From contig JAATEY010000116.1 of NCBI GenBank assembly GCA_015655465.1, forward strand, positions 1-39,504: a stretch of 39,504 nt of DNA, in the 5' to 3' direction. The notes under the pieces are model-generated. The model searched no databases and was not told the DNA's origin. It saw nothing but the letters and a program-made list of their open reading frames with translations. Below are positions 25,479 through 35,180 of this stretch, piece by piece. The DNA comes from Gammaproteobacteria bacterium. GTDB taxonomy: Bacteria; Pseudomonadota; Gammaproteobacteria; Steroidobacterales; Steroidobacteraceae. The translations under genes were made by a program, and so were the position numbers. The stretch's first letter is position 1. Each line of letters opens with the position of its first letter.

Positions 25479-27467
25479 ATGTTGCATGATCCGCTGACCC
25501 AGGTTCTCGCCCTGCTGCTCGTTTCCGTGCTGGTGGTAACACTGGCGCGGCGTGTCGGCATGCCGCCGGTGCTCGGCTATCTGGTGGTCGGTGTGCTGGT
25601 GGGTCCATTTACCTTCGGCCTCGTTCCGGAGTCCAACCAGACGCATCTGCTCGCCGAGATCGGCGTCGTGTTCCTGCTGTTCACGCTGGGCCTGGAGTTC
25701 TCCTGGCCGCGCATGGTCGCCATGCGCCGCGAGGTGTTCGGGCTCGGGTTGCTGCAGGTGGTGGGCACCACCACATTGTTCGTGGCGATCGGCAGGATGC
25801 TGGGGCTGCCGTGGCTGACTGCCATTGTCGTGGGCGGCGCACTGTCGATGTCGTCCACGGCCATCGTGATCCGCCAGCTCACCGAACAGGCGGAGATCAA
25901 CCGCACCCACGGGCGCCTGACGCTTGCCATCCTGCTGTTCCAGGATCTGGCCTTTGTGCCGCTGCTGGCCCTGGCCACGGCCATGTCCGAGGGCGCCCCG
26001 GCGCGTTTCAGCTTTGCCGGCATAGCACAGACCCTCGCCAGTGGTGTTGCCGCACTGCTGGTGGTGATGGCGGCAGGGCGCTGGCTGCTGCGGCCGCTGT
26101 TCGTGGAAATCGCGCACAGCCGGCTGAAGGAGCTGTTCACCCTGACGGTGCTGTTCGTGGTGCTGGCAGCGGCATGGGTCACCGAGCACGCCGGGCTGTC
26201 GCTGGCGCTCGGTGGCTTCCTGGCTGGAATGATGCTCGCCGAGACCGAGTACCGGCATCAGGTGGAAGCGGTGATCCGGCCGTTCCGCGAGCTGCTGCTG
26301 GGCCTGTTCTTCATCTCCGTGGGCATGCTGCTCGACCTGCGCCTGATCTACGACCAGTTCCTGCTGGTGTCGGTGATGGTGGTGGCGATCGTGGTGATCA
26401 AGGTGTTTGCCGGCACGGTCGCCGTGCGGGGCTTCGTCAGCACGCATTTCAAGGCACTGCGCACCGGCATGTTGCTGGGCGGCGGTGGCGAATTCGGCGT
26501 GGCGCTGCTGACGCTGCTGCTCCAGGCCCCCGAGATGCCTGAGACAGTTGCGGTATTCATCCAGCCGCTGCTGCTGGCGCTGGTGGTCACCATGCTGGGT
26601 GCGCCCTTCGGCATCCGCTACAACAAGACCTTTGCCCGGCTCATGCTGCGCGAGAAGGGACCGCCGCAACGCGCCATCGAGCGCGAGGATGCGGCCACCG
26701 GCGAAGTCGCAAAACGCGAGCATGTCGTGCTCTGCGGCTTCGGCAGGGTGGGCCAGAACATAGCCAGGGTGCTGGAGTCGCAGGGATTCGAATACATCGC
26801 GGTCGACCTGGATCCGGCACGGGTGCGGCCGGCGCGGCAGGCGGGATACCCGGTAATCTTCGGTGATTCCACCGATGAGGATGTGCTGGTGGCCTGCGGG
26901 CTTGCCAATGCCAGCGCCGTGGTGGTGAGCTTCGCGAACCCCGCGGTTTCGGTGGGCATCGTGCGCGCGGTGCGTGAGCAGCGCAGCGATGTGCCGGTGC
27001 TGGTGCGCACGGCCGATGACCTGGGGATCGCGGAGCTGACTGCCGCCGGCGCAACCGAAGTAGTGCCCGAAACCTTCGAGGCCAGCCTCATGCTGGTGTC
27101 GCAGGTGCTGATGCTGCTCAATGTGCCGGTGACGCGCGTGGTGCGCACGGTGGGCGAGATCCGCCGTGCCCGCTACGTGACGCTGCGCGGTGTGGTGCCG
27201 GCCGACTCCGGTGCCGGCGATGTGCTGGATGAGCCCTTCGAAGGCATTGCAACGATCGTCATCCCGCCGCGCGCCTGGGCAGTGGGTCGGGCGCTGGCCG
27301 AGGTGCGCGCGCGCGGCGCAGAAGTCGCGTTCACGGCGCTGCGCCGGCAGGGTATTACCGGCCGCGAACCCGCCGATACCACCACGCTGCGTGGTGGCGA
27401 TGTACTGGTGGTCTACGGCATGCCGGAGGCCATCGAGCATGCCGAGGCCATTCTGCTGACTGGCTGA
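25479..27467 (+). CDS. CPA2-family monovalent cation:proton antiporter with TrkA-N domain (KefB/C-like)
   Basis: Multi-TM region with LGYLVVGVLVGPFTFG, GALSMSSTAIVIRQL, then HVVLCGFGRVGQNIARVLESQGFEYIAVDLDP (RCK Rossmann). Confidence 0.92.
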   Translation: MLHDPLTQVLALLLVSVLVVTLARRVGMPPVLGYLVVGVLVGPFTFGLVPESNQTHLLAEIGVVFLLFTLGLEFSWPRMVAMRREVFGLGLLQVVGTTTLFVAIGRMLGLPWLTAIVVGGALSMSSTAIVIRQLTEQAEINRTHGRLTLAILLFQDLAFVPLLALATAMSEGAPARFSFAGIAQTLASGVAALLVVMAAGRWLLRPLFVEIAHSRLKELFTLTVLFVVLAAAWVTEHAGLSLALGGFLAGMMLAETEYRHQVEAVIRPFRELLLGLFFISVGMLLDLRLIYDQFLLVSVMVVAIVVIKVFAGTVAVRGFVSTHFKALRTGMLLGGGGEFGVALLTLLLQAPEMPETVAVFIQPLLLALVVTMLGAPFGIRYNKTFARLMLREKGPPQRAIEREDAATGEVAKREHVVLCGFGRVGQNIARVLESQGFEYIAVDLDPARVRPARQAGYPVIFGDSTDEDVLVACGLANASAVVVSFANPAVSVGIVRAVREQRSDVPVLVRTADDLGIAELTAAGATEVVPETFEASLMLVSQVLMLLNVPVTRVVRTVGEIRRARYVTLRGVVPADSGAGDVLDEPFEGIATIVIPPRAWAVGRALAEVRARGAEVAFTALRRQGITGREPADTTTLRGGDVLVVYGMPEAIEHAEAILLTG

Positions 27468-27516
27468 GCGGGAGTCGCGCGGGAACTTGCAATCTGGCTG
27501 ACGTGTCAATATTCAT

Positions 27517-28881
27517 ATGAAATGCAGGCTCAGGGCTCTGCTGCCGATGCTGGCCTGCGGCGGACTGTGGTCGGCTGCCGCAGGCGCCGATACCGACCGG
27601 CTGCTGGTGAATGCGGCTCGTTACGATCAGGAATACCCGGTCATCGCCTATTCCGGGCCTGCCACGCACAATCGCGTCTGGCGGCTGAAGCAGCAGCTCG
27701 AAAGCGGTCAGCTTGCGCTGGCGTGGGAGCCGAAGTGGGGCTATCTGCGCTCCCTGCTGCAGGCGCTGCAGATCAATATCGATTCGCAGATCCTGGTGTT
27801 CTCCAGGACCAGCCTGCAGACCAGCTTCATCAACGACAGGACGCCACGCGCCATCTACTTCAATGACGACACCTATGTCGCCTGGGTACAGGGCAGTCCG
27901 CTGCTCGAGTTCACGGCGATCGATGCCGAAGCGGGCGTGGTGTTTTTCGGCGTGGACAACCGCCGTGAGGCCGCCGTGCAATTCGAGCGTGAGGGCGGGC
28001 GCTGCCTGACCTGCCACGATACCTATTCGATGATGGGCGGCGGTGTGCCGCGAATACTGGTGATGTCATCGCCGGTCGACGATCCGGTCGATACCCGGAC
28101 CTACACCAGCGCTTCGGATGTGGATGACCGTACCCCCATCGCACAGCGGTGGGGCGGCTGGTATGTCACCGGGCATGCGGGCAAGCAGACACATTTCGGC
28201 AATATGCCGCTGCGCGAAGAGCGCGGTGGCGAGCAGTTGCGCAGACTGCTGTCGACGCGCGCCAATCGTCAGACGCTGGAAGGCTATTTCGATACCACGG
28301 CCTATTTCACCGACAAGAGCGATATCGCCGCCTTGCTGGTGCTCGAACACCAGTCGTTTGTCCAGAACCTGATCACCCGCGCAAACTTCAAGGTGCGCAC
28401 CGTGATGTCACGCGAGGGGCACGACACGGTCGGCGTGCCGCGCACCTGGGCCGAAATGGGTTCGCATGACCAGTCGCTGGTGCGCGTGATGATAGAGCCG
28501 CTGGTGCGGGCGATGTTCTTCGCGGATGCAGTGACGCCAGTCGATCGCATCGAGAGCAGCAGCGGTTTTGCCGCGCGGTTCGCGAAGGCAGCGCCGCTGG
28601 ATTCGAAGGGCCGCAGCCTGCGCGAACTCGACCTCAACAAGCGCCTGTTCCGCTATCCGCTGAGCTACCTGGTGTACTCGGAGCATTTCGACGCACTGCC
28701 GCCGTATGTGCTGGACTACATCGACTCGCGTATCGCCGAGGTGCTGCAGGGCCGGGACACCACCGGCCTGTCGGCGCGCATCGACCCTGCGGACCGTGCT
28801 GCCATCATCCAGATCCTGATGGACACCAGGCCGCGCCTGGCCAGCCGCCTGCGGAAAGCCCCGGTCGCCGCGCACCAGTAG
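27517..28881 (+). CDS. secreted protein with one heme c motif (CLTCH), function unknown
   Basis: Signal peptide; VQFEREGGRCLTCHDTYSMMGGGVPRILVMSS. Confidence 0.75.
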   Translation: MKCRLRALLPMLACGGLWSAAAGADTDRLLVNAARYDQEYPVIAYSGPATHNRVWRLKQQLESGQLALAWEPKWGYLRSLLQALQINIDSQILVFSRTSLQTSFINDRTPRAIYFNDDTYVAWVQGSPLLEFTAIDAEAGVVFFGVDNRREAAVQFEREGGRCLTCHDTYSMMGGGVPRILVMSSPVDDPVDTRTYTSASDVDDRTPIAQRWGGWYVTGHAGKQTHFGNMPLREERGGEQLRRLLSTRANRQTLEGYFDTTAYFTDKSDIAALLVLEHQSFVQNLITRANFKVRTVMSREGHDTVGVPRTWAEMGSHDQSLVRVMIEPLVRAMFFADAVTPVDRIESSSGFAARFAKAAPLDSKGRSLRELDLNKRLFRYPLSYLVYSEHFDALPPYVLDYIDSRIAEVLQGRDTTGLSARIDPADRAAIIQILMDTRPRLASRLRKAPVAAHQ

Positions 28882-28907
28882 CCGTGGATGGGTAGAATCC
28901 CAGCCCC

Positions 28908-31643
28908 GTGGACCGTCATCAGATCCAGTTTCCGCCCAAGCACCTGGCCCTGCGCGAGGATGTGCACCAGTTGGGCGTGCTGGTGGGCGAAATGCTGCGG
29001 GAGCAGGGTGGCGACGAGCTCTACACCCTGGTCGAGGCAGATCGATGCGCGGCAATCGAGCGACGCGATGGCGCCGAAGGCTCCACCAGCGTGCTTGCGC
29101 AGCGCGTCGCCGGGCGGCCGCCTGCCATCGCCCGCGATCTGGTGCGTGCCTTCTCGACCTGGTTCCAGGCGGTAAATCTCGCCGAGAAAGTGCATCGCAT
29201 CCGGCGTCGGCGCGAGTATTTTCTTGCCGATGGCGGCCGGCCGCAGCCCGGTGGCATCGAAGATGCGCTGGCGCAGATCAAGGCGCAGGGCCTGTCACTG
29301 GAGGAAATACTGCAGCTGTTGTCCAGCCTGCGCATACAGCCCATTCTGGTCGCGCACCCCACCGAGTCGCCGCGCCGCACGCAGCTGCGCCGCTGGCAGC
29401 GCATGGCCGGCGCATTGCTCGACCGGCTGAATCCGAACCTCGACCCGCAGGAGCAACGCCATGTCTGGGCGCGCCTGCGCACGGAGATCACCACCGGCTG
29501 GCAGACCGAAGAACATCCGCGGCAGCGCCTGACCATTGCCGATGAGCGCGAGTTCGCGATGTTTCATTTTGCCGAAGTGCTCTACCGGATCGTGCCGACG
29601 TTCTACGAGGAGATCGGTACTGCACTCGAGAACCTCTATGGCGTGAACTTGTCGACTGTCGACCCGCCCACCGTGCTCAGTTTCGGCACCTGGGTCGGTG
29701 GCGACATGGAAGGCACGCCCGATGTGCACGCCAAGACCATTCGTGAAACGCTGGCCCGCCAGCAGCAGGTGGTGGTGCAGGAGTACTTCCGCGAGTGCCA
29801 GCATTTGTCACAGCTGCTGTCGCAAAGCTCCAGTCGTGTGCCGGTCTCCGCTGAACTGCGGCGCCGCATCGATGAATACGCGATGCTGCTGCCGGGTGCG
29901 CGCCTGATTGCGCCGTCGCGGCACGACCAGATGCCCTATCGCGTGTTCTTCGCACAGGTGGGCGAGCGCCTGCGCCAGACCTACGAATTGCAGGGGAATC
30001 GCTACGAGCGCGTGGAGCAGTTCCGTGCCGACCTGATGCTTGCCGCGCAGAGCCTGCAGGCAAATCGCGGTACCAGCGCCGGCTATCAACTGGTGCGCCG
30101 GCTGTTGCTGCGGGTCGACACCTTCGGCTTCCACCTTGCCACGCTCGATCTGAAGCAGCGCGCCGAAGTGCATCACCGCGTGATCGCGCAGGGCATGGAC
30201 GATCCGGAATGGCTGCGACGCAGCCGCAGCGAGCGGATGAGCCGCCTGGCGGATATCCTGAAGCGCGATGTCGGACCGGTAGCGCCGCTGGATGCATTGA
30301 GCCGGCGCACCCTGGCGGTGTTTGAAGCCGCCATGCAGTGTCGCGCACGATTCGGGGCGCGCGCGATCGGCAGCTATGTAGTGGCTGCCACCGAAGGTCC
30401 GGACGACATCCAGGCGCCGCTGGTGCTGGCACGCTGGGCTGGAGTGGATGACCGGCGCTCGGGTGCGGTGGGCATGGATTTCGCACCGTTGTTCGAGTCC
30501 GGCGACAGCCTGCGGGCCGCGGGCAGCGTCATGCGCGAAGTGCTGTCCAATGCAGATTATCGCGACCATCTGGCCGCGCGCGCCGTGCCGCAGCCGCTGC
30601 TGATCGGCTATTCGGAGGCGGGGCGCGATGGTGGCTATCTCGCCATGCGCATGGCCGCATATGATGCGCAGCGCAGTCTGGCCCAGACCTTCGCCGACGC
30701 GAAACAGCCGGCGTCGATCCGGCATGCGCGGGGCGGCAGCACGGCGCGCGGTGGCTCCAGACTGGACGCCATGATCCGCACCGCTCCCCCCGAGACCGTC
30801 GATGGCACGCTGCACATCACCGAGCAGGGCGAAATCATCAGCCAGAACTATGGCCTGAACTCGAATGCGCTGCGCTCGCTCGAGCGCGCCTTCGGCGTGC
30901 TGGGCATGGCGACCCTGGCCCGCCGCCGCGGCAGCGTCCGTGTGGAACGGCCTGAGCACTACGCACTGGTGGGCAGCCTGGCCGCGCACAGCCGCAATGT
31001 ATGGCGCGCGCTGTTCATCGATGATCACGAATTCAACGATTTTTTCCGCGCCGCAACGCCGATCGACGTCATCGAAAAAATGCAGATCGGATCGCGCTCG
31101 ATCTGGGAGTGCGCAAATTCCGGCAGTGGCGTGCTTTCCATCCGTTCCACGCCCTGGGTGTTCGCCTGGTCGCAGGCGCGCTATTTCCTGCCCGGCTGGT
31201 ATGGCGCCGGTTCGGCACTGCAAGGCAGCCTGGCCGCCCAGGGCCTGCCGCAGCTGCGCGAGGTCTATCGCGACTGGCCATTTTTCGCGCTGGTGATCGA
31301 CGACATCGAAGCGCAGCTGGCGCGCACGGACCTTGCGATTGCCGAGCGCTATGGGGAACTGGCTTCGCCGGGCCTGCGCCACTACATGGCTGTGCTGCGC
31401 GAGGAATTCCAGCGCACGCGGGAAGCCGTGCTGGCAGTCAAGGACGAGTCCGACCTGCTGGATGGAGACCGCACCCAGCAGCGCGCCATCCAGCTGCGCA
31501 ACCCGTATGTAGACCCCATGAACCTGATGCAGGTGGACCTGCTGCGCCGCTGGCGTGCCACCGCCCGCGAGGACGAGGACCTGTTCCGCGCGTTGCTTGC
31601 CAGCGTCAGCGGTATAGCGCAAGGGCTCCAGACGACCGGCTGA
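28908..31643 (+). CDS. ppc: phosphoenolpyruvate carboxylase
   Basis: VLVAHPTESPRRTQLRRWQ, FGTWVGGDMEGTPDV, FHLATLDLKQRAEVHHRV, GYSEAGRDGGYLA, C-terminal QLRNPYVDPMNLMQVDLLRRWR..; GTG start. Confidence 0.95.
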   Translation: MDRHQIQFPPKHLALREDVHQLGVLVGEMLREQGGDELYTLVEADRCAAIERRDGAEGSTSVLAQRVAGRPPAIARDLVRAFSTWFQAVNLAEKVHRIRRRREYFLADGGRPQPGGIEDALAQIKAQGLSLEEILQLLSSLRIQPILVAHPTESPRRTQLRRWQRMAGALLDRLNPNLDPQEQRHVWARLRTEITTGWQTEEHPRQRLTIADEREFAMFHFAEVLYRIVPTFYEEIGTALENLYGVNLSTVDPPTVLSFGTWVGGDMEGTPDVHAKTIRETLARQQQVVVQEYFRECQHLSQLLSQSSSRVPVSAELRRRIDEYAMLLPGARLIAPSRHDQMPYRVFFAQVGERLRQTYELQGNRYERVEQFRADLMLAAQSLQANRGTSAGYQLVRRLLLRVDTFGFHLATLDLKQRAEVHHRVIAQGMDDPEWLRRSRSERMSRLADILKRDVGPVAPLDALSRRTLAVFEAAMQCRARFGARAIGSYVVAATEGPDDIQAPLVLARWAGVDDRRSGAVGMDFAPLFESGDSLRAAGSVMREVLSNADYRDHLAARAVPQPLLIGYSEAGRDGGYLAMRMAAYDAQRSLAQTFADAKQPASIRHARGGSTARGGSRLDAMIRTAPPETVDGTLHITEQGEIISQNYGLNSNALRSLERAFGVLGMATLARRRGSVRVERPEHYALVGSLAAHSRNVWRALFIDDHEFNDFFRAATPIDVIEKMQIGSRSIWECANSGSGVLSIRSTPWVFAWSQARYFLPGWYGAGSALQGSLAAQGLPQLREVYRDWPFFALVIDDIEAQLARTDLAIAERYGELASPGLRHYMAVLREEFQRTREAVLAVKDESDLLDGDRTQQRAIQLRNPYVDPMNLMQVDLLRRWRATAREDEDLFRALLASVSGIAQGLQTTG

Positions 31644-31669
31644 CATATAACGCCGGCGCAGGTCAAAAT

Positions 31670-31686
31670 GCGCCGCCCAGCGGCGC
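31670..31686. other. perfect GC-rich hairpin between ppc and cysI-like gene
   Basis: GCGCCGC-CCA-GCGGCGC, 7-bp stem, 3-nt loop; no T-tract follows. Confidence 0.35.
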
Positions 31687-31717
31687 TTCCGCCCGCCATT
31701 TGGAATAAAATCCGCCC

Positions 31718-33364
31718 GTGTACCGCTATGACGAAATCGACGCGACACTCGTAGCCGAGCGGGTCGCCCAGTTCCGCGACCAGACGCGGCGTTTCCTCGA
31801 CGGCAAGCTGCCGGAGGACGAGTTCCGTCCGCTGCGCCTGCGCAACGGGCTCTACATCCAGAAGCATGCACCCATGCTGCGGGTGGCGATTCCCTACGGG
31901 CTGCTGTCCACCCGGCAGCTGCGCATGCTCGGCCATCTGGCGCGCAAGTACGACCGCGATTACGCGCACTTCACCACCCGCCAGAACATCCAGTACAACT
32001 GGCCGAAGCTCGAAGACGTGCCCGACATGCTGGCGGACCTCGCCTCGGTCGAGATGCACGCCATCCAGACCAGCGGCAACTGCATCCGCAACACCACCGC
32101 CGATCATTTCGCCGGCATCGCGCCCGACGAGATCGACGATCCGCGACCATATTGCGAAATCATCCGCCAGTGGTCGACGCTGCATCCTGAATTCACCTAT
32201 CTGCCGCGCAAATTCAAGATCGCGGTGACCGGCTCGCCGGCCGATCGCGCCGCTTCCGAAGTGCATGACATCGGCCTGCATATGCGGCGCGACGCCAACG
32301 GGCAGGTGGGTTTCGAAGTGCTGGTCGGTGGCGGCCTCGGCCGCACACCCATCCTCGGCAAGGTCATCTGCGATTTCCTGCCGCGCGAACACCTGCTGTC
32401 GTACCTGGAAGCCATCCTGCGGGTCTACAACCAGGAAGGCCGGCGCGACAACATCTACAAGGCGCGCATCAAGATCCTGGTGAAGGCCAAGGGCATCGAT
32501 GCGTTCCGTACGGCCGTGGAAGCCGAGTGGGCACTGATTCGCGACTCGGCGCTCAGGCTCGATGTCGCCGAGATCGACCGGGTGCGGGCGTTCTTCAGGC
32601 CGTTACCCTACGAAAAGCTCGCGGACATCAACGTTACGCAGGGCCAGTCAGCCGATTTCCAGGCCTGGTATCGCTACAACACCCGCCCGCACAAGGTTCC
32701 CGGCTACCGCGCCGTGATCGTGTCGTTGAAGGCGCACGGCGAAGCACCCGGCGACATCACTGCAGACCAGATGGATCGCGTTGCCGATCTCGCCGACCGG
32801 GTATCCAGCGGCGAACTGCGCGCCACGCATGACCAGAACCTGGTGCTCGGCGAAGTGCGGCAGATCGATCTGCTGGAAACCTGGCAGACGCTGAAGGCAT
32901 TGAACCTGGCGACGCCGAACATCGGCACGCTCACCGACATGATCTGCTGCCCGGGTCTGGATTTCTGCAGCCTGGCCAACGCCGGTTCCATCGGCATCGC
33001 CAAGCAGATCCACGAACGCTTCAATGACTTCGACTATCTCTACGACCTCGGCCACGTCGAGATCAAGATGTCCGGCTGCATGAATGCCTGCGGGCATCAC
33101 CATGTCGGCCACATCGGCATCCTCGGCGTCGACAAGCGTGGCGAGGAGTGGTACCAGATCACGCTCGGCGGTTCTGCCAGTGGCAAGAGCTCGCTGGGTG
33201 AAGTCATCGGTCCCTCGGTTGCCAAGGATGCAGTGGCCGAAACCATCGCGCGCATCCTGGACGTCTACGTGGCCAGGCGCGAAGACGGCGAGGAATTTCT
33301 CGAAACCGTGCGCCGTATCGGCGTCGATCCCTTCAGTGAGCGCGTGTATGCCGCAGCTCATTAA
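31718..33364 (+). CDS. cysI: nitrite/sulfite reductase (CysI-like, siroheme/4Fe-4S)
   Basis: AHFTTRQNIQYNWPKLEDVPDML, TSGNCIRNTTADHFAGI, CCPGLDFCSLANAGSI, KMSGCMNACGHHHVGHIGILG; GTG start at 31718. Confidence 0.9.
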   Translation: MYRYDEIDATLVAERVAQFRDQTRRFLDGKLPEDEFRPLRLRNGLYIQKHAPMLRVAIPYGLLSTRQLRMLGHLARKYDRDYAHFTTRQNIQYNWPKLEDVPDMLADLASVEMHAIQTSGNCIRNTTADHFAGIAPDEIDDPRPYCEIIRQWSTLHPEFTYLPRKFKIAVTGSPADRAASEVHDIGLHMRRDANGQVGFEVLVGGGLGRTPILGKVICDFLPREHLLSYLEAILRVYNQEGRRDNIYKARIKILVKAKGIDAFRTAVEAEWALIRDSALRLDVAEIDRVRAFFRPLPYEKLADINVTQGQSADFQAWYRYNTRPHKVPGYRAVIVSLKAHGEAPGDITADQMDRVADLADRVSSGELRATHDQNLVLGEVRQIDLLETWQTLKALNLATPNIGTLTDMICCPGLDFCSLANAGSIGIAKQIHERFNDFDYLYDLGHVEIKMSGCMNACGHHHVGHIGILGVDKRGEEWYQITLGGSASGKSSLGEVIGPSVAKDAVAETIARILDVYVARREDGEEFLETVRRIGVDPFSERVYAAAH

Positions 33365-33842
33365 GAATCGTGCGCTCTGCAACAACGAGTGGGTGGTTGC
33401 CGGCAGCGAAGCGGCAGGGTCCGCTACGCGCCTGCTGCTGCCGCTGGCCGATTACATCGCGGCAATCGCAGCTGGCGAACCGGCGGATTCCCGTGCGGTG
33501 CTGCTGAAGCCCGAAGTCCATGACCTGACGCCTCTTCTGCCTCACCTGCAACATCTGCCGCTGATTGCCGTGCAATTCGGCACTACGGGTGAGGGACGTG
33601 GCTATACGCAGGCCCGCCTGCTGCGCGAGCGACATGGCTACAAGGGTGAGTTGCGTGCGATCGGCGCGGTGCGCACCGACCAGGTCTACTTCCTGGCACG
33701 CTGCGGCTTCGATGCTTTTGACCTCGTCGACGGCGATGATGCAGCGGTTGCCATCTCGCAGCTCGACCGTTTCAGCGTGGCCTACCAGACCAGTGCGGGA
33801 AACCTGACGCACACGCGCATGCGTTACGGACACCAGGGCTAG
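33348..33842 (+). CDS. DUF934 family protein (sulfite-reductase associated)
   Basis: MPQLIKNRALCNNEWV...IAVQFGTTGEGRGYTQARLLRERHGYKGELRAIGAVRTDQVYFLARCGFDAFDL; overlaps the end of the cysI-like gene. Confidence 0.88.
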   Translation: MPQLIKNRALCNNEWVVAGSEAAGSATRLLLPLADYIAAIAAGEPADSRAVLLKPEVHDLTPLLPHLQHLPLIAVQFGTTGEGRGYTQARLLRERHGYKGELRAIGAVRTDQVYFLARCGFDAFDLVDGDDAAVAISQLDRFSVAYQTSAGNLTHTRMRYGHQG

Positions 33843-33914
33843 CAGTACCTGGAGTACTTGCTGGCAATAGGACTAGAAAGGATGCGCGTAAAGCACGAGA
33901 GGCATGCGATACCC

Positions 33915-35180
33915 TCAGCCTTGCAAGGCAACACGCAATTGCGTCGCCAGCTGCGCCACATGCGTGCTGTTGTGTGCTGCCGATAGAAAGCCGACTTCGA
34001 AGGCGCTTGGCGCCAGATAGATGCCTGCTTCCAGCAGCCGGTGAAACACCGGCCCGAATGGCGTGGCAGGTTTCGATTTCAGATCAGCCAGGCTGCGCAG
34101 CGGTGCGGCGTCGGCCGCCAGGTATGGCCAGAACACCGACCCCAGGCGCTGCACGGTAACTCCCGGGATCGCATTGAGCTGCTGCTCCAGCTGCGCGCCC
34201 AGCGCCTCCAGCTGCGCGTACAGTCGCCCATCAGCCAGCTGCTCGAGCGTGGCAAGGCCCGCACACATGGCCACAGGATTCGCGCTCAGTGTGCCGGCCT
34301 GATACACCGGCCCCACTGGTGCTACCAGCTCCATGTATTGCCGCTTGCCGCCATAGGCGCCAACCGGGAAGCCGCCGCCGATGACCTTGCCATAGGTCAC
34401 AAGGTCCGGCTCGATGCCGAACAGGCCGGCGCAACCCTGAAAGCCGACACGAAAGCCGCTGATCACTTCGTCCAGCAACAGCAGCGCGCCGTGCTTGCGG
34501 CACAGACGCTCAAGCAGCTGCAGATATTCAAGACGCTGCGGCAGCAGGCCATAGTTGGCAGGCAGCGGTTCGATGATGGCGCAGGCGATTTCGGCGCCGT
34601 GCCGCGCGAAGACCTGTTCCAGTGCAGCCTCGTCGTTCAGCGGTGCGACCAGGGTTCCGCCCAGCGTTGCCTTGTTCAGGCCCGCGCTGTCCGGTTCCGT
34701 AGCTTCGGCGAGGCCGGAGCCGGAACGGATCAGCATCGCGTCCGTGTGGCCGTGATAGCAGCCGTCGAACTTGAGGATGCGGTCGCGACCGGTGGCGCCG
34801 CGTGCCACCCGCAGCGCCGACATCACGGCTTCGGTGCCGGAGTTCACGAAGCGGATGCTCTCCACCCAGGGAATGCGGCTGGTGATGAACTCGGCCAGCG
34901 CCAGCGAATAGGGCTCGCAGGTGCCCAGGCTCCAGCCCTTGTCGATGGCGCCCACGGCAGCATCGCGCACGGTCTTGTTGCCATGCCCGAGGATCAGCGG
35001 GCCGAAGGCCATGCAGAAATCCAGGATCTCGCGACCATCCACATCGCGGATGTGCGCGCCAGCGCCACCCGTCATGAATCGCGGCGTGCCACCCACGCCC
35101 TTGAACGCGCGCACGGGCGAATGCACGCCACCCGGAGAAACCAGCTTCGAACGTGCGAACAGCGAATCCGAGGTACTCAT
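33915..35180 (-). CDS. hemL: glutamate-1-semialdehyde 2,1-aminomutase
   Basis: MSTSDSLFARSKLVSPGGVHSPVRAFKGVGGTPRF; RFVNSGTEAVMSALRVARGATGRDRILKFDGCYHGH; LLLLDEVISGFRVG; VTYGKVIGGGFPVGAYGG. Confidence 0.96.
   Translation of the reverse strand: MSTSDSLFARSKLVSPGGVHSPVRAFKGVGGTPRFMTGGAGAHIRDVDGREILDFCMAFGPLILGHGNKTVRDAAVGAIDKGWSLGTCEPYSLALAEFITSRIPWVESIRFVNSGTEAVMSALRVARGATGRDRILKFDGCYHGHTDAMLIRSGSGLAEATEPDSAGLNKATLGGTLVAPLNDEAALEQVFARHGAEIACAIIEPLPANYGLLPQRLEYLQLLERLCRKHGALLLLDEVISGFRVGFQGCAGLFGIEPDLVTYGKVIGGGFPVGAYGGKRQYMELVAPVGPVYQAGTLSANPVAMCAGLATLEQLADGRLYAQLEALGAQLEQQLNAIPGVTVQRLGSVFWPYLAADAAPLRSLADLKSKPATPFGPVFHRLLEAGIYLAPSAFEVGFLSAAHNSTHVAQLATQLRVALQG

Noticed and set aside
33842-33866. 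Hairpin AGCAGTACCTGGAGTACTTGCT between DUF934 and hemL as terminator
   Set aside because: Imperfect arms (bulge) and no T-tract; too weak to list as a feature.
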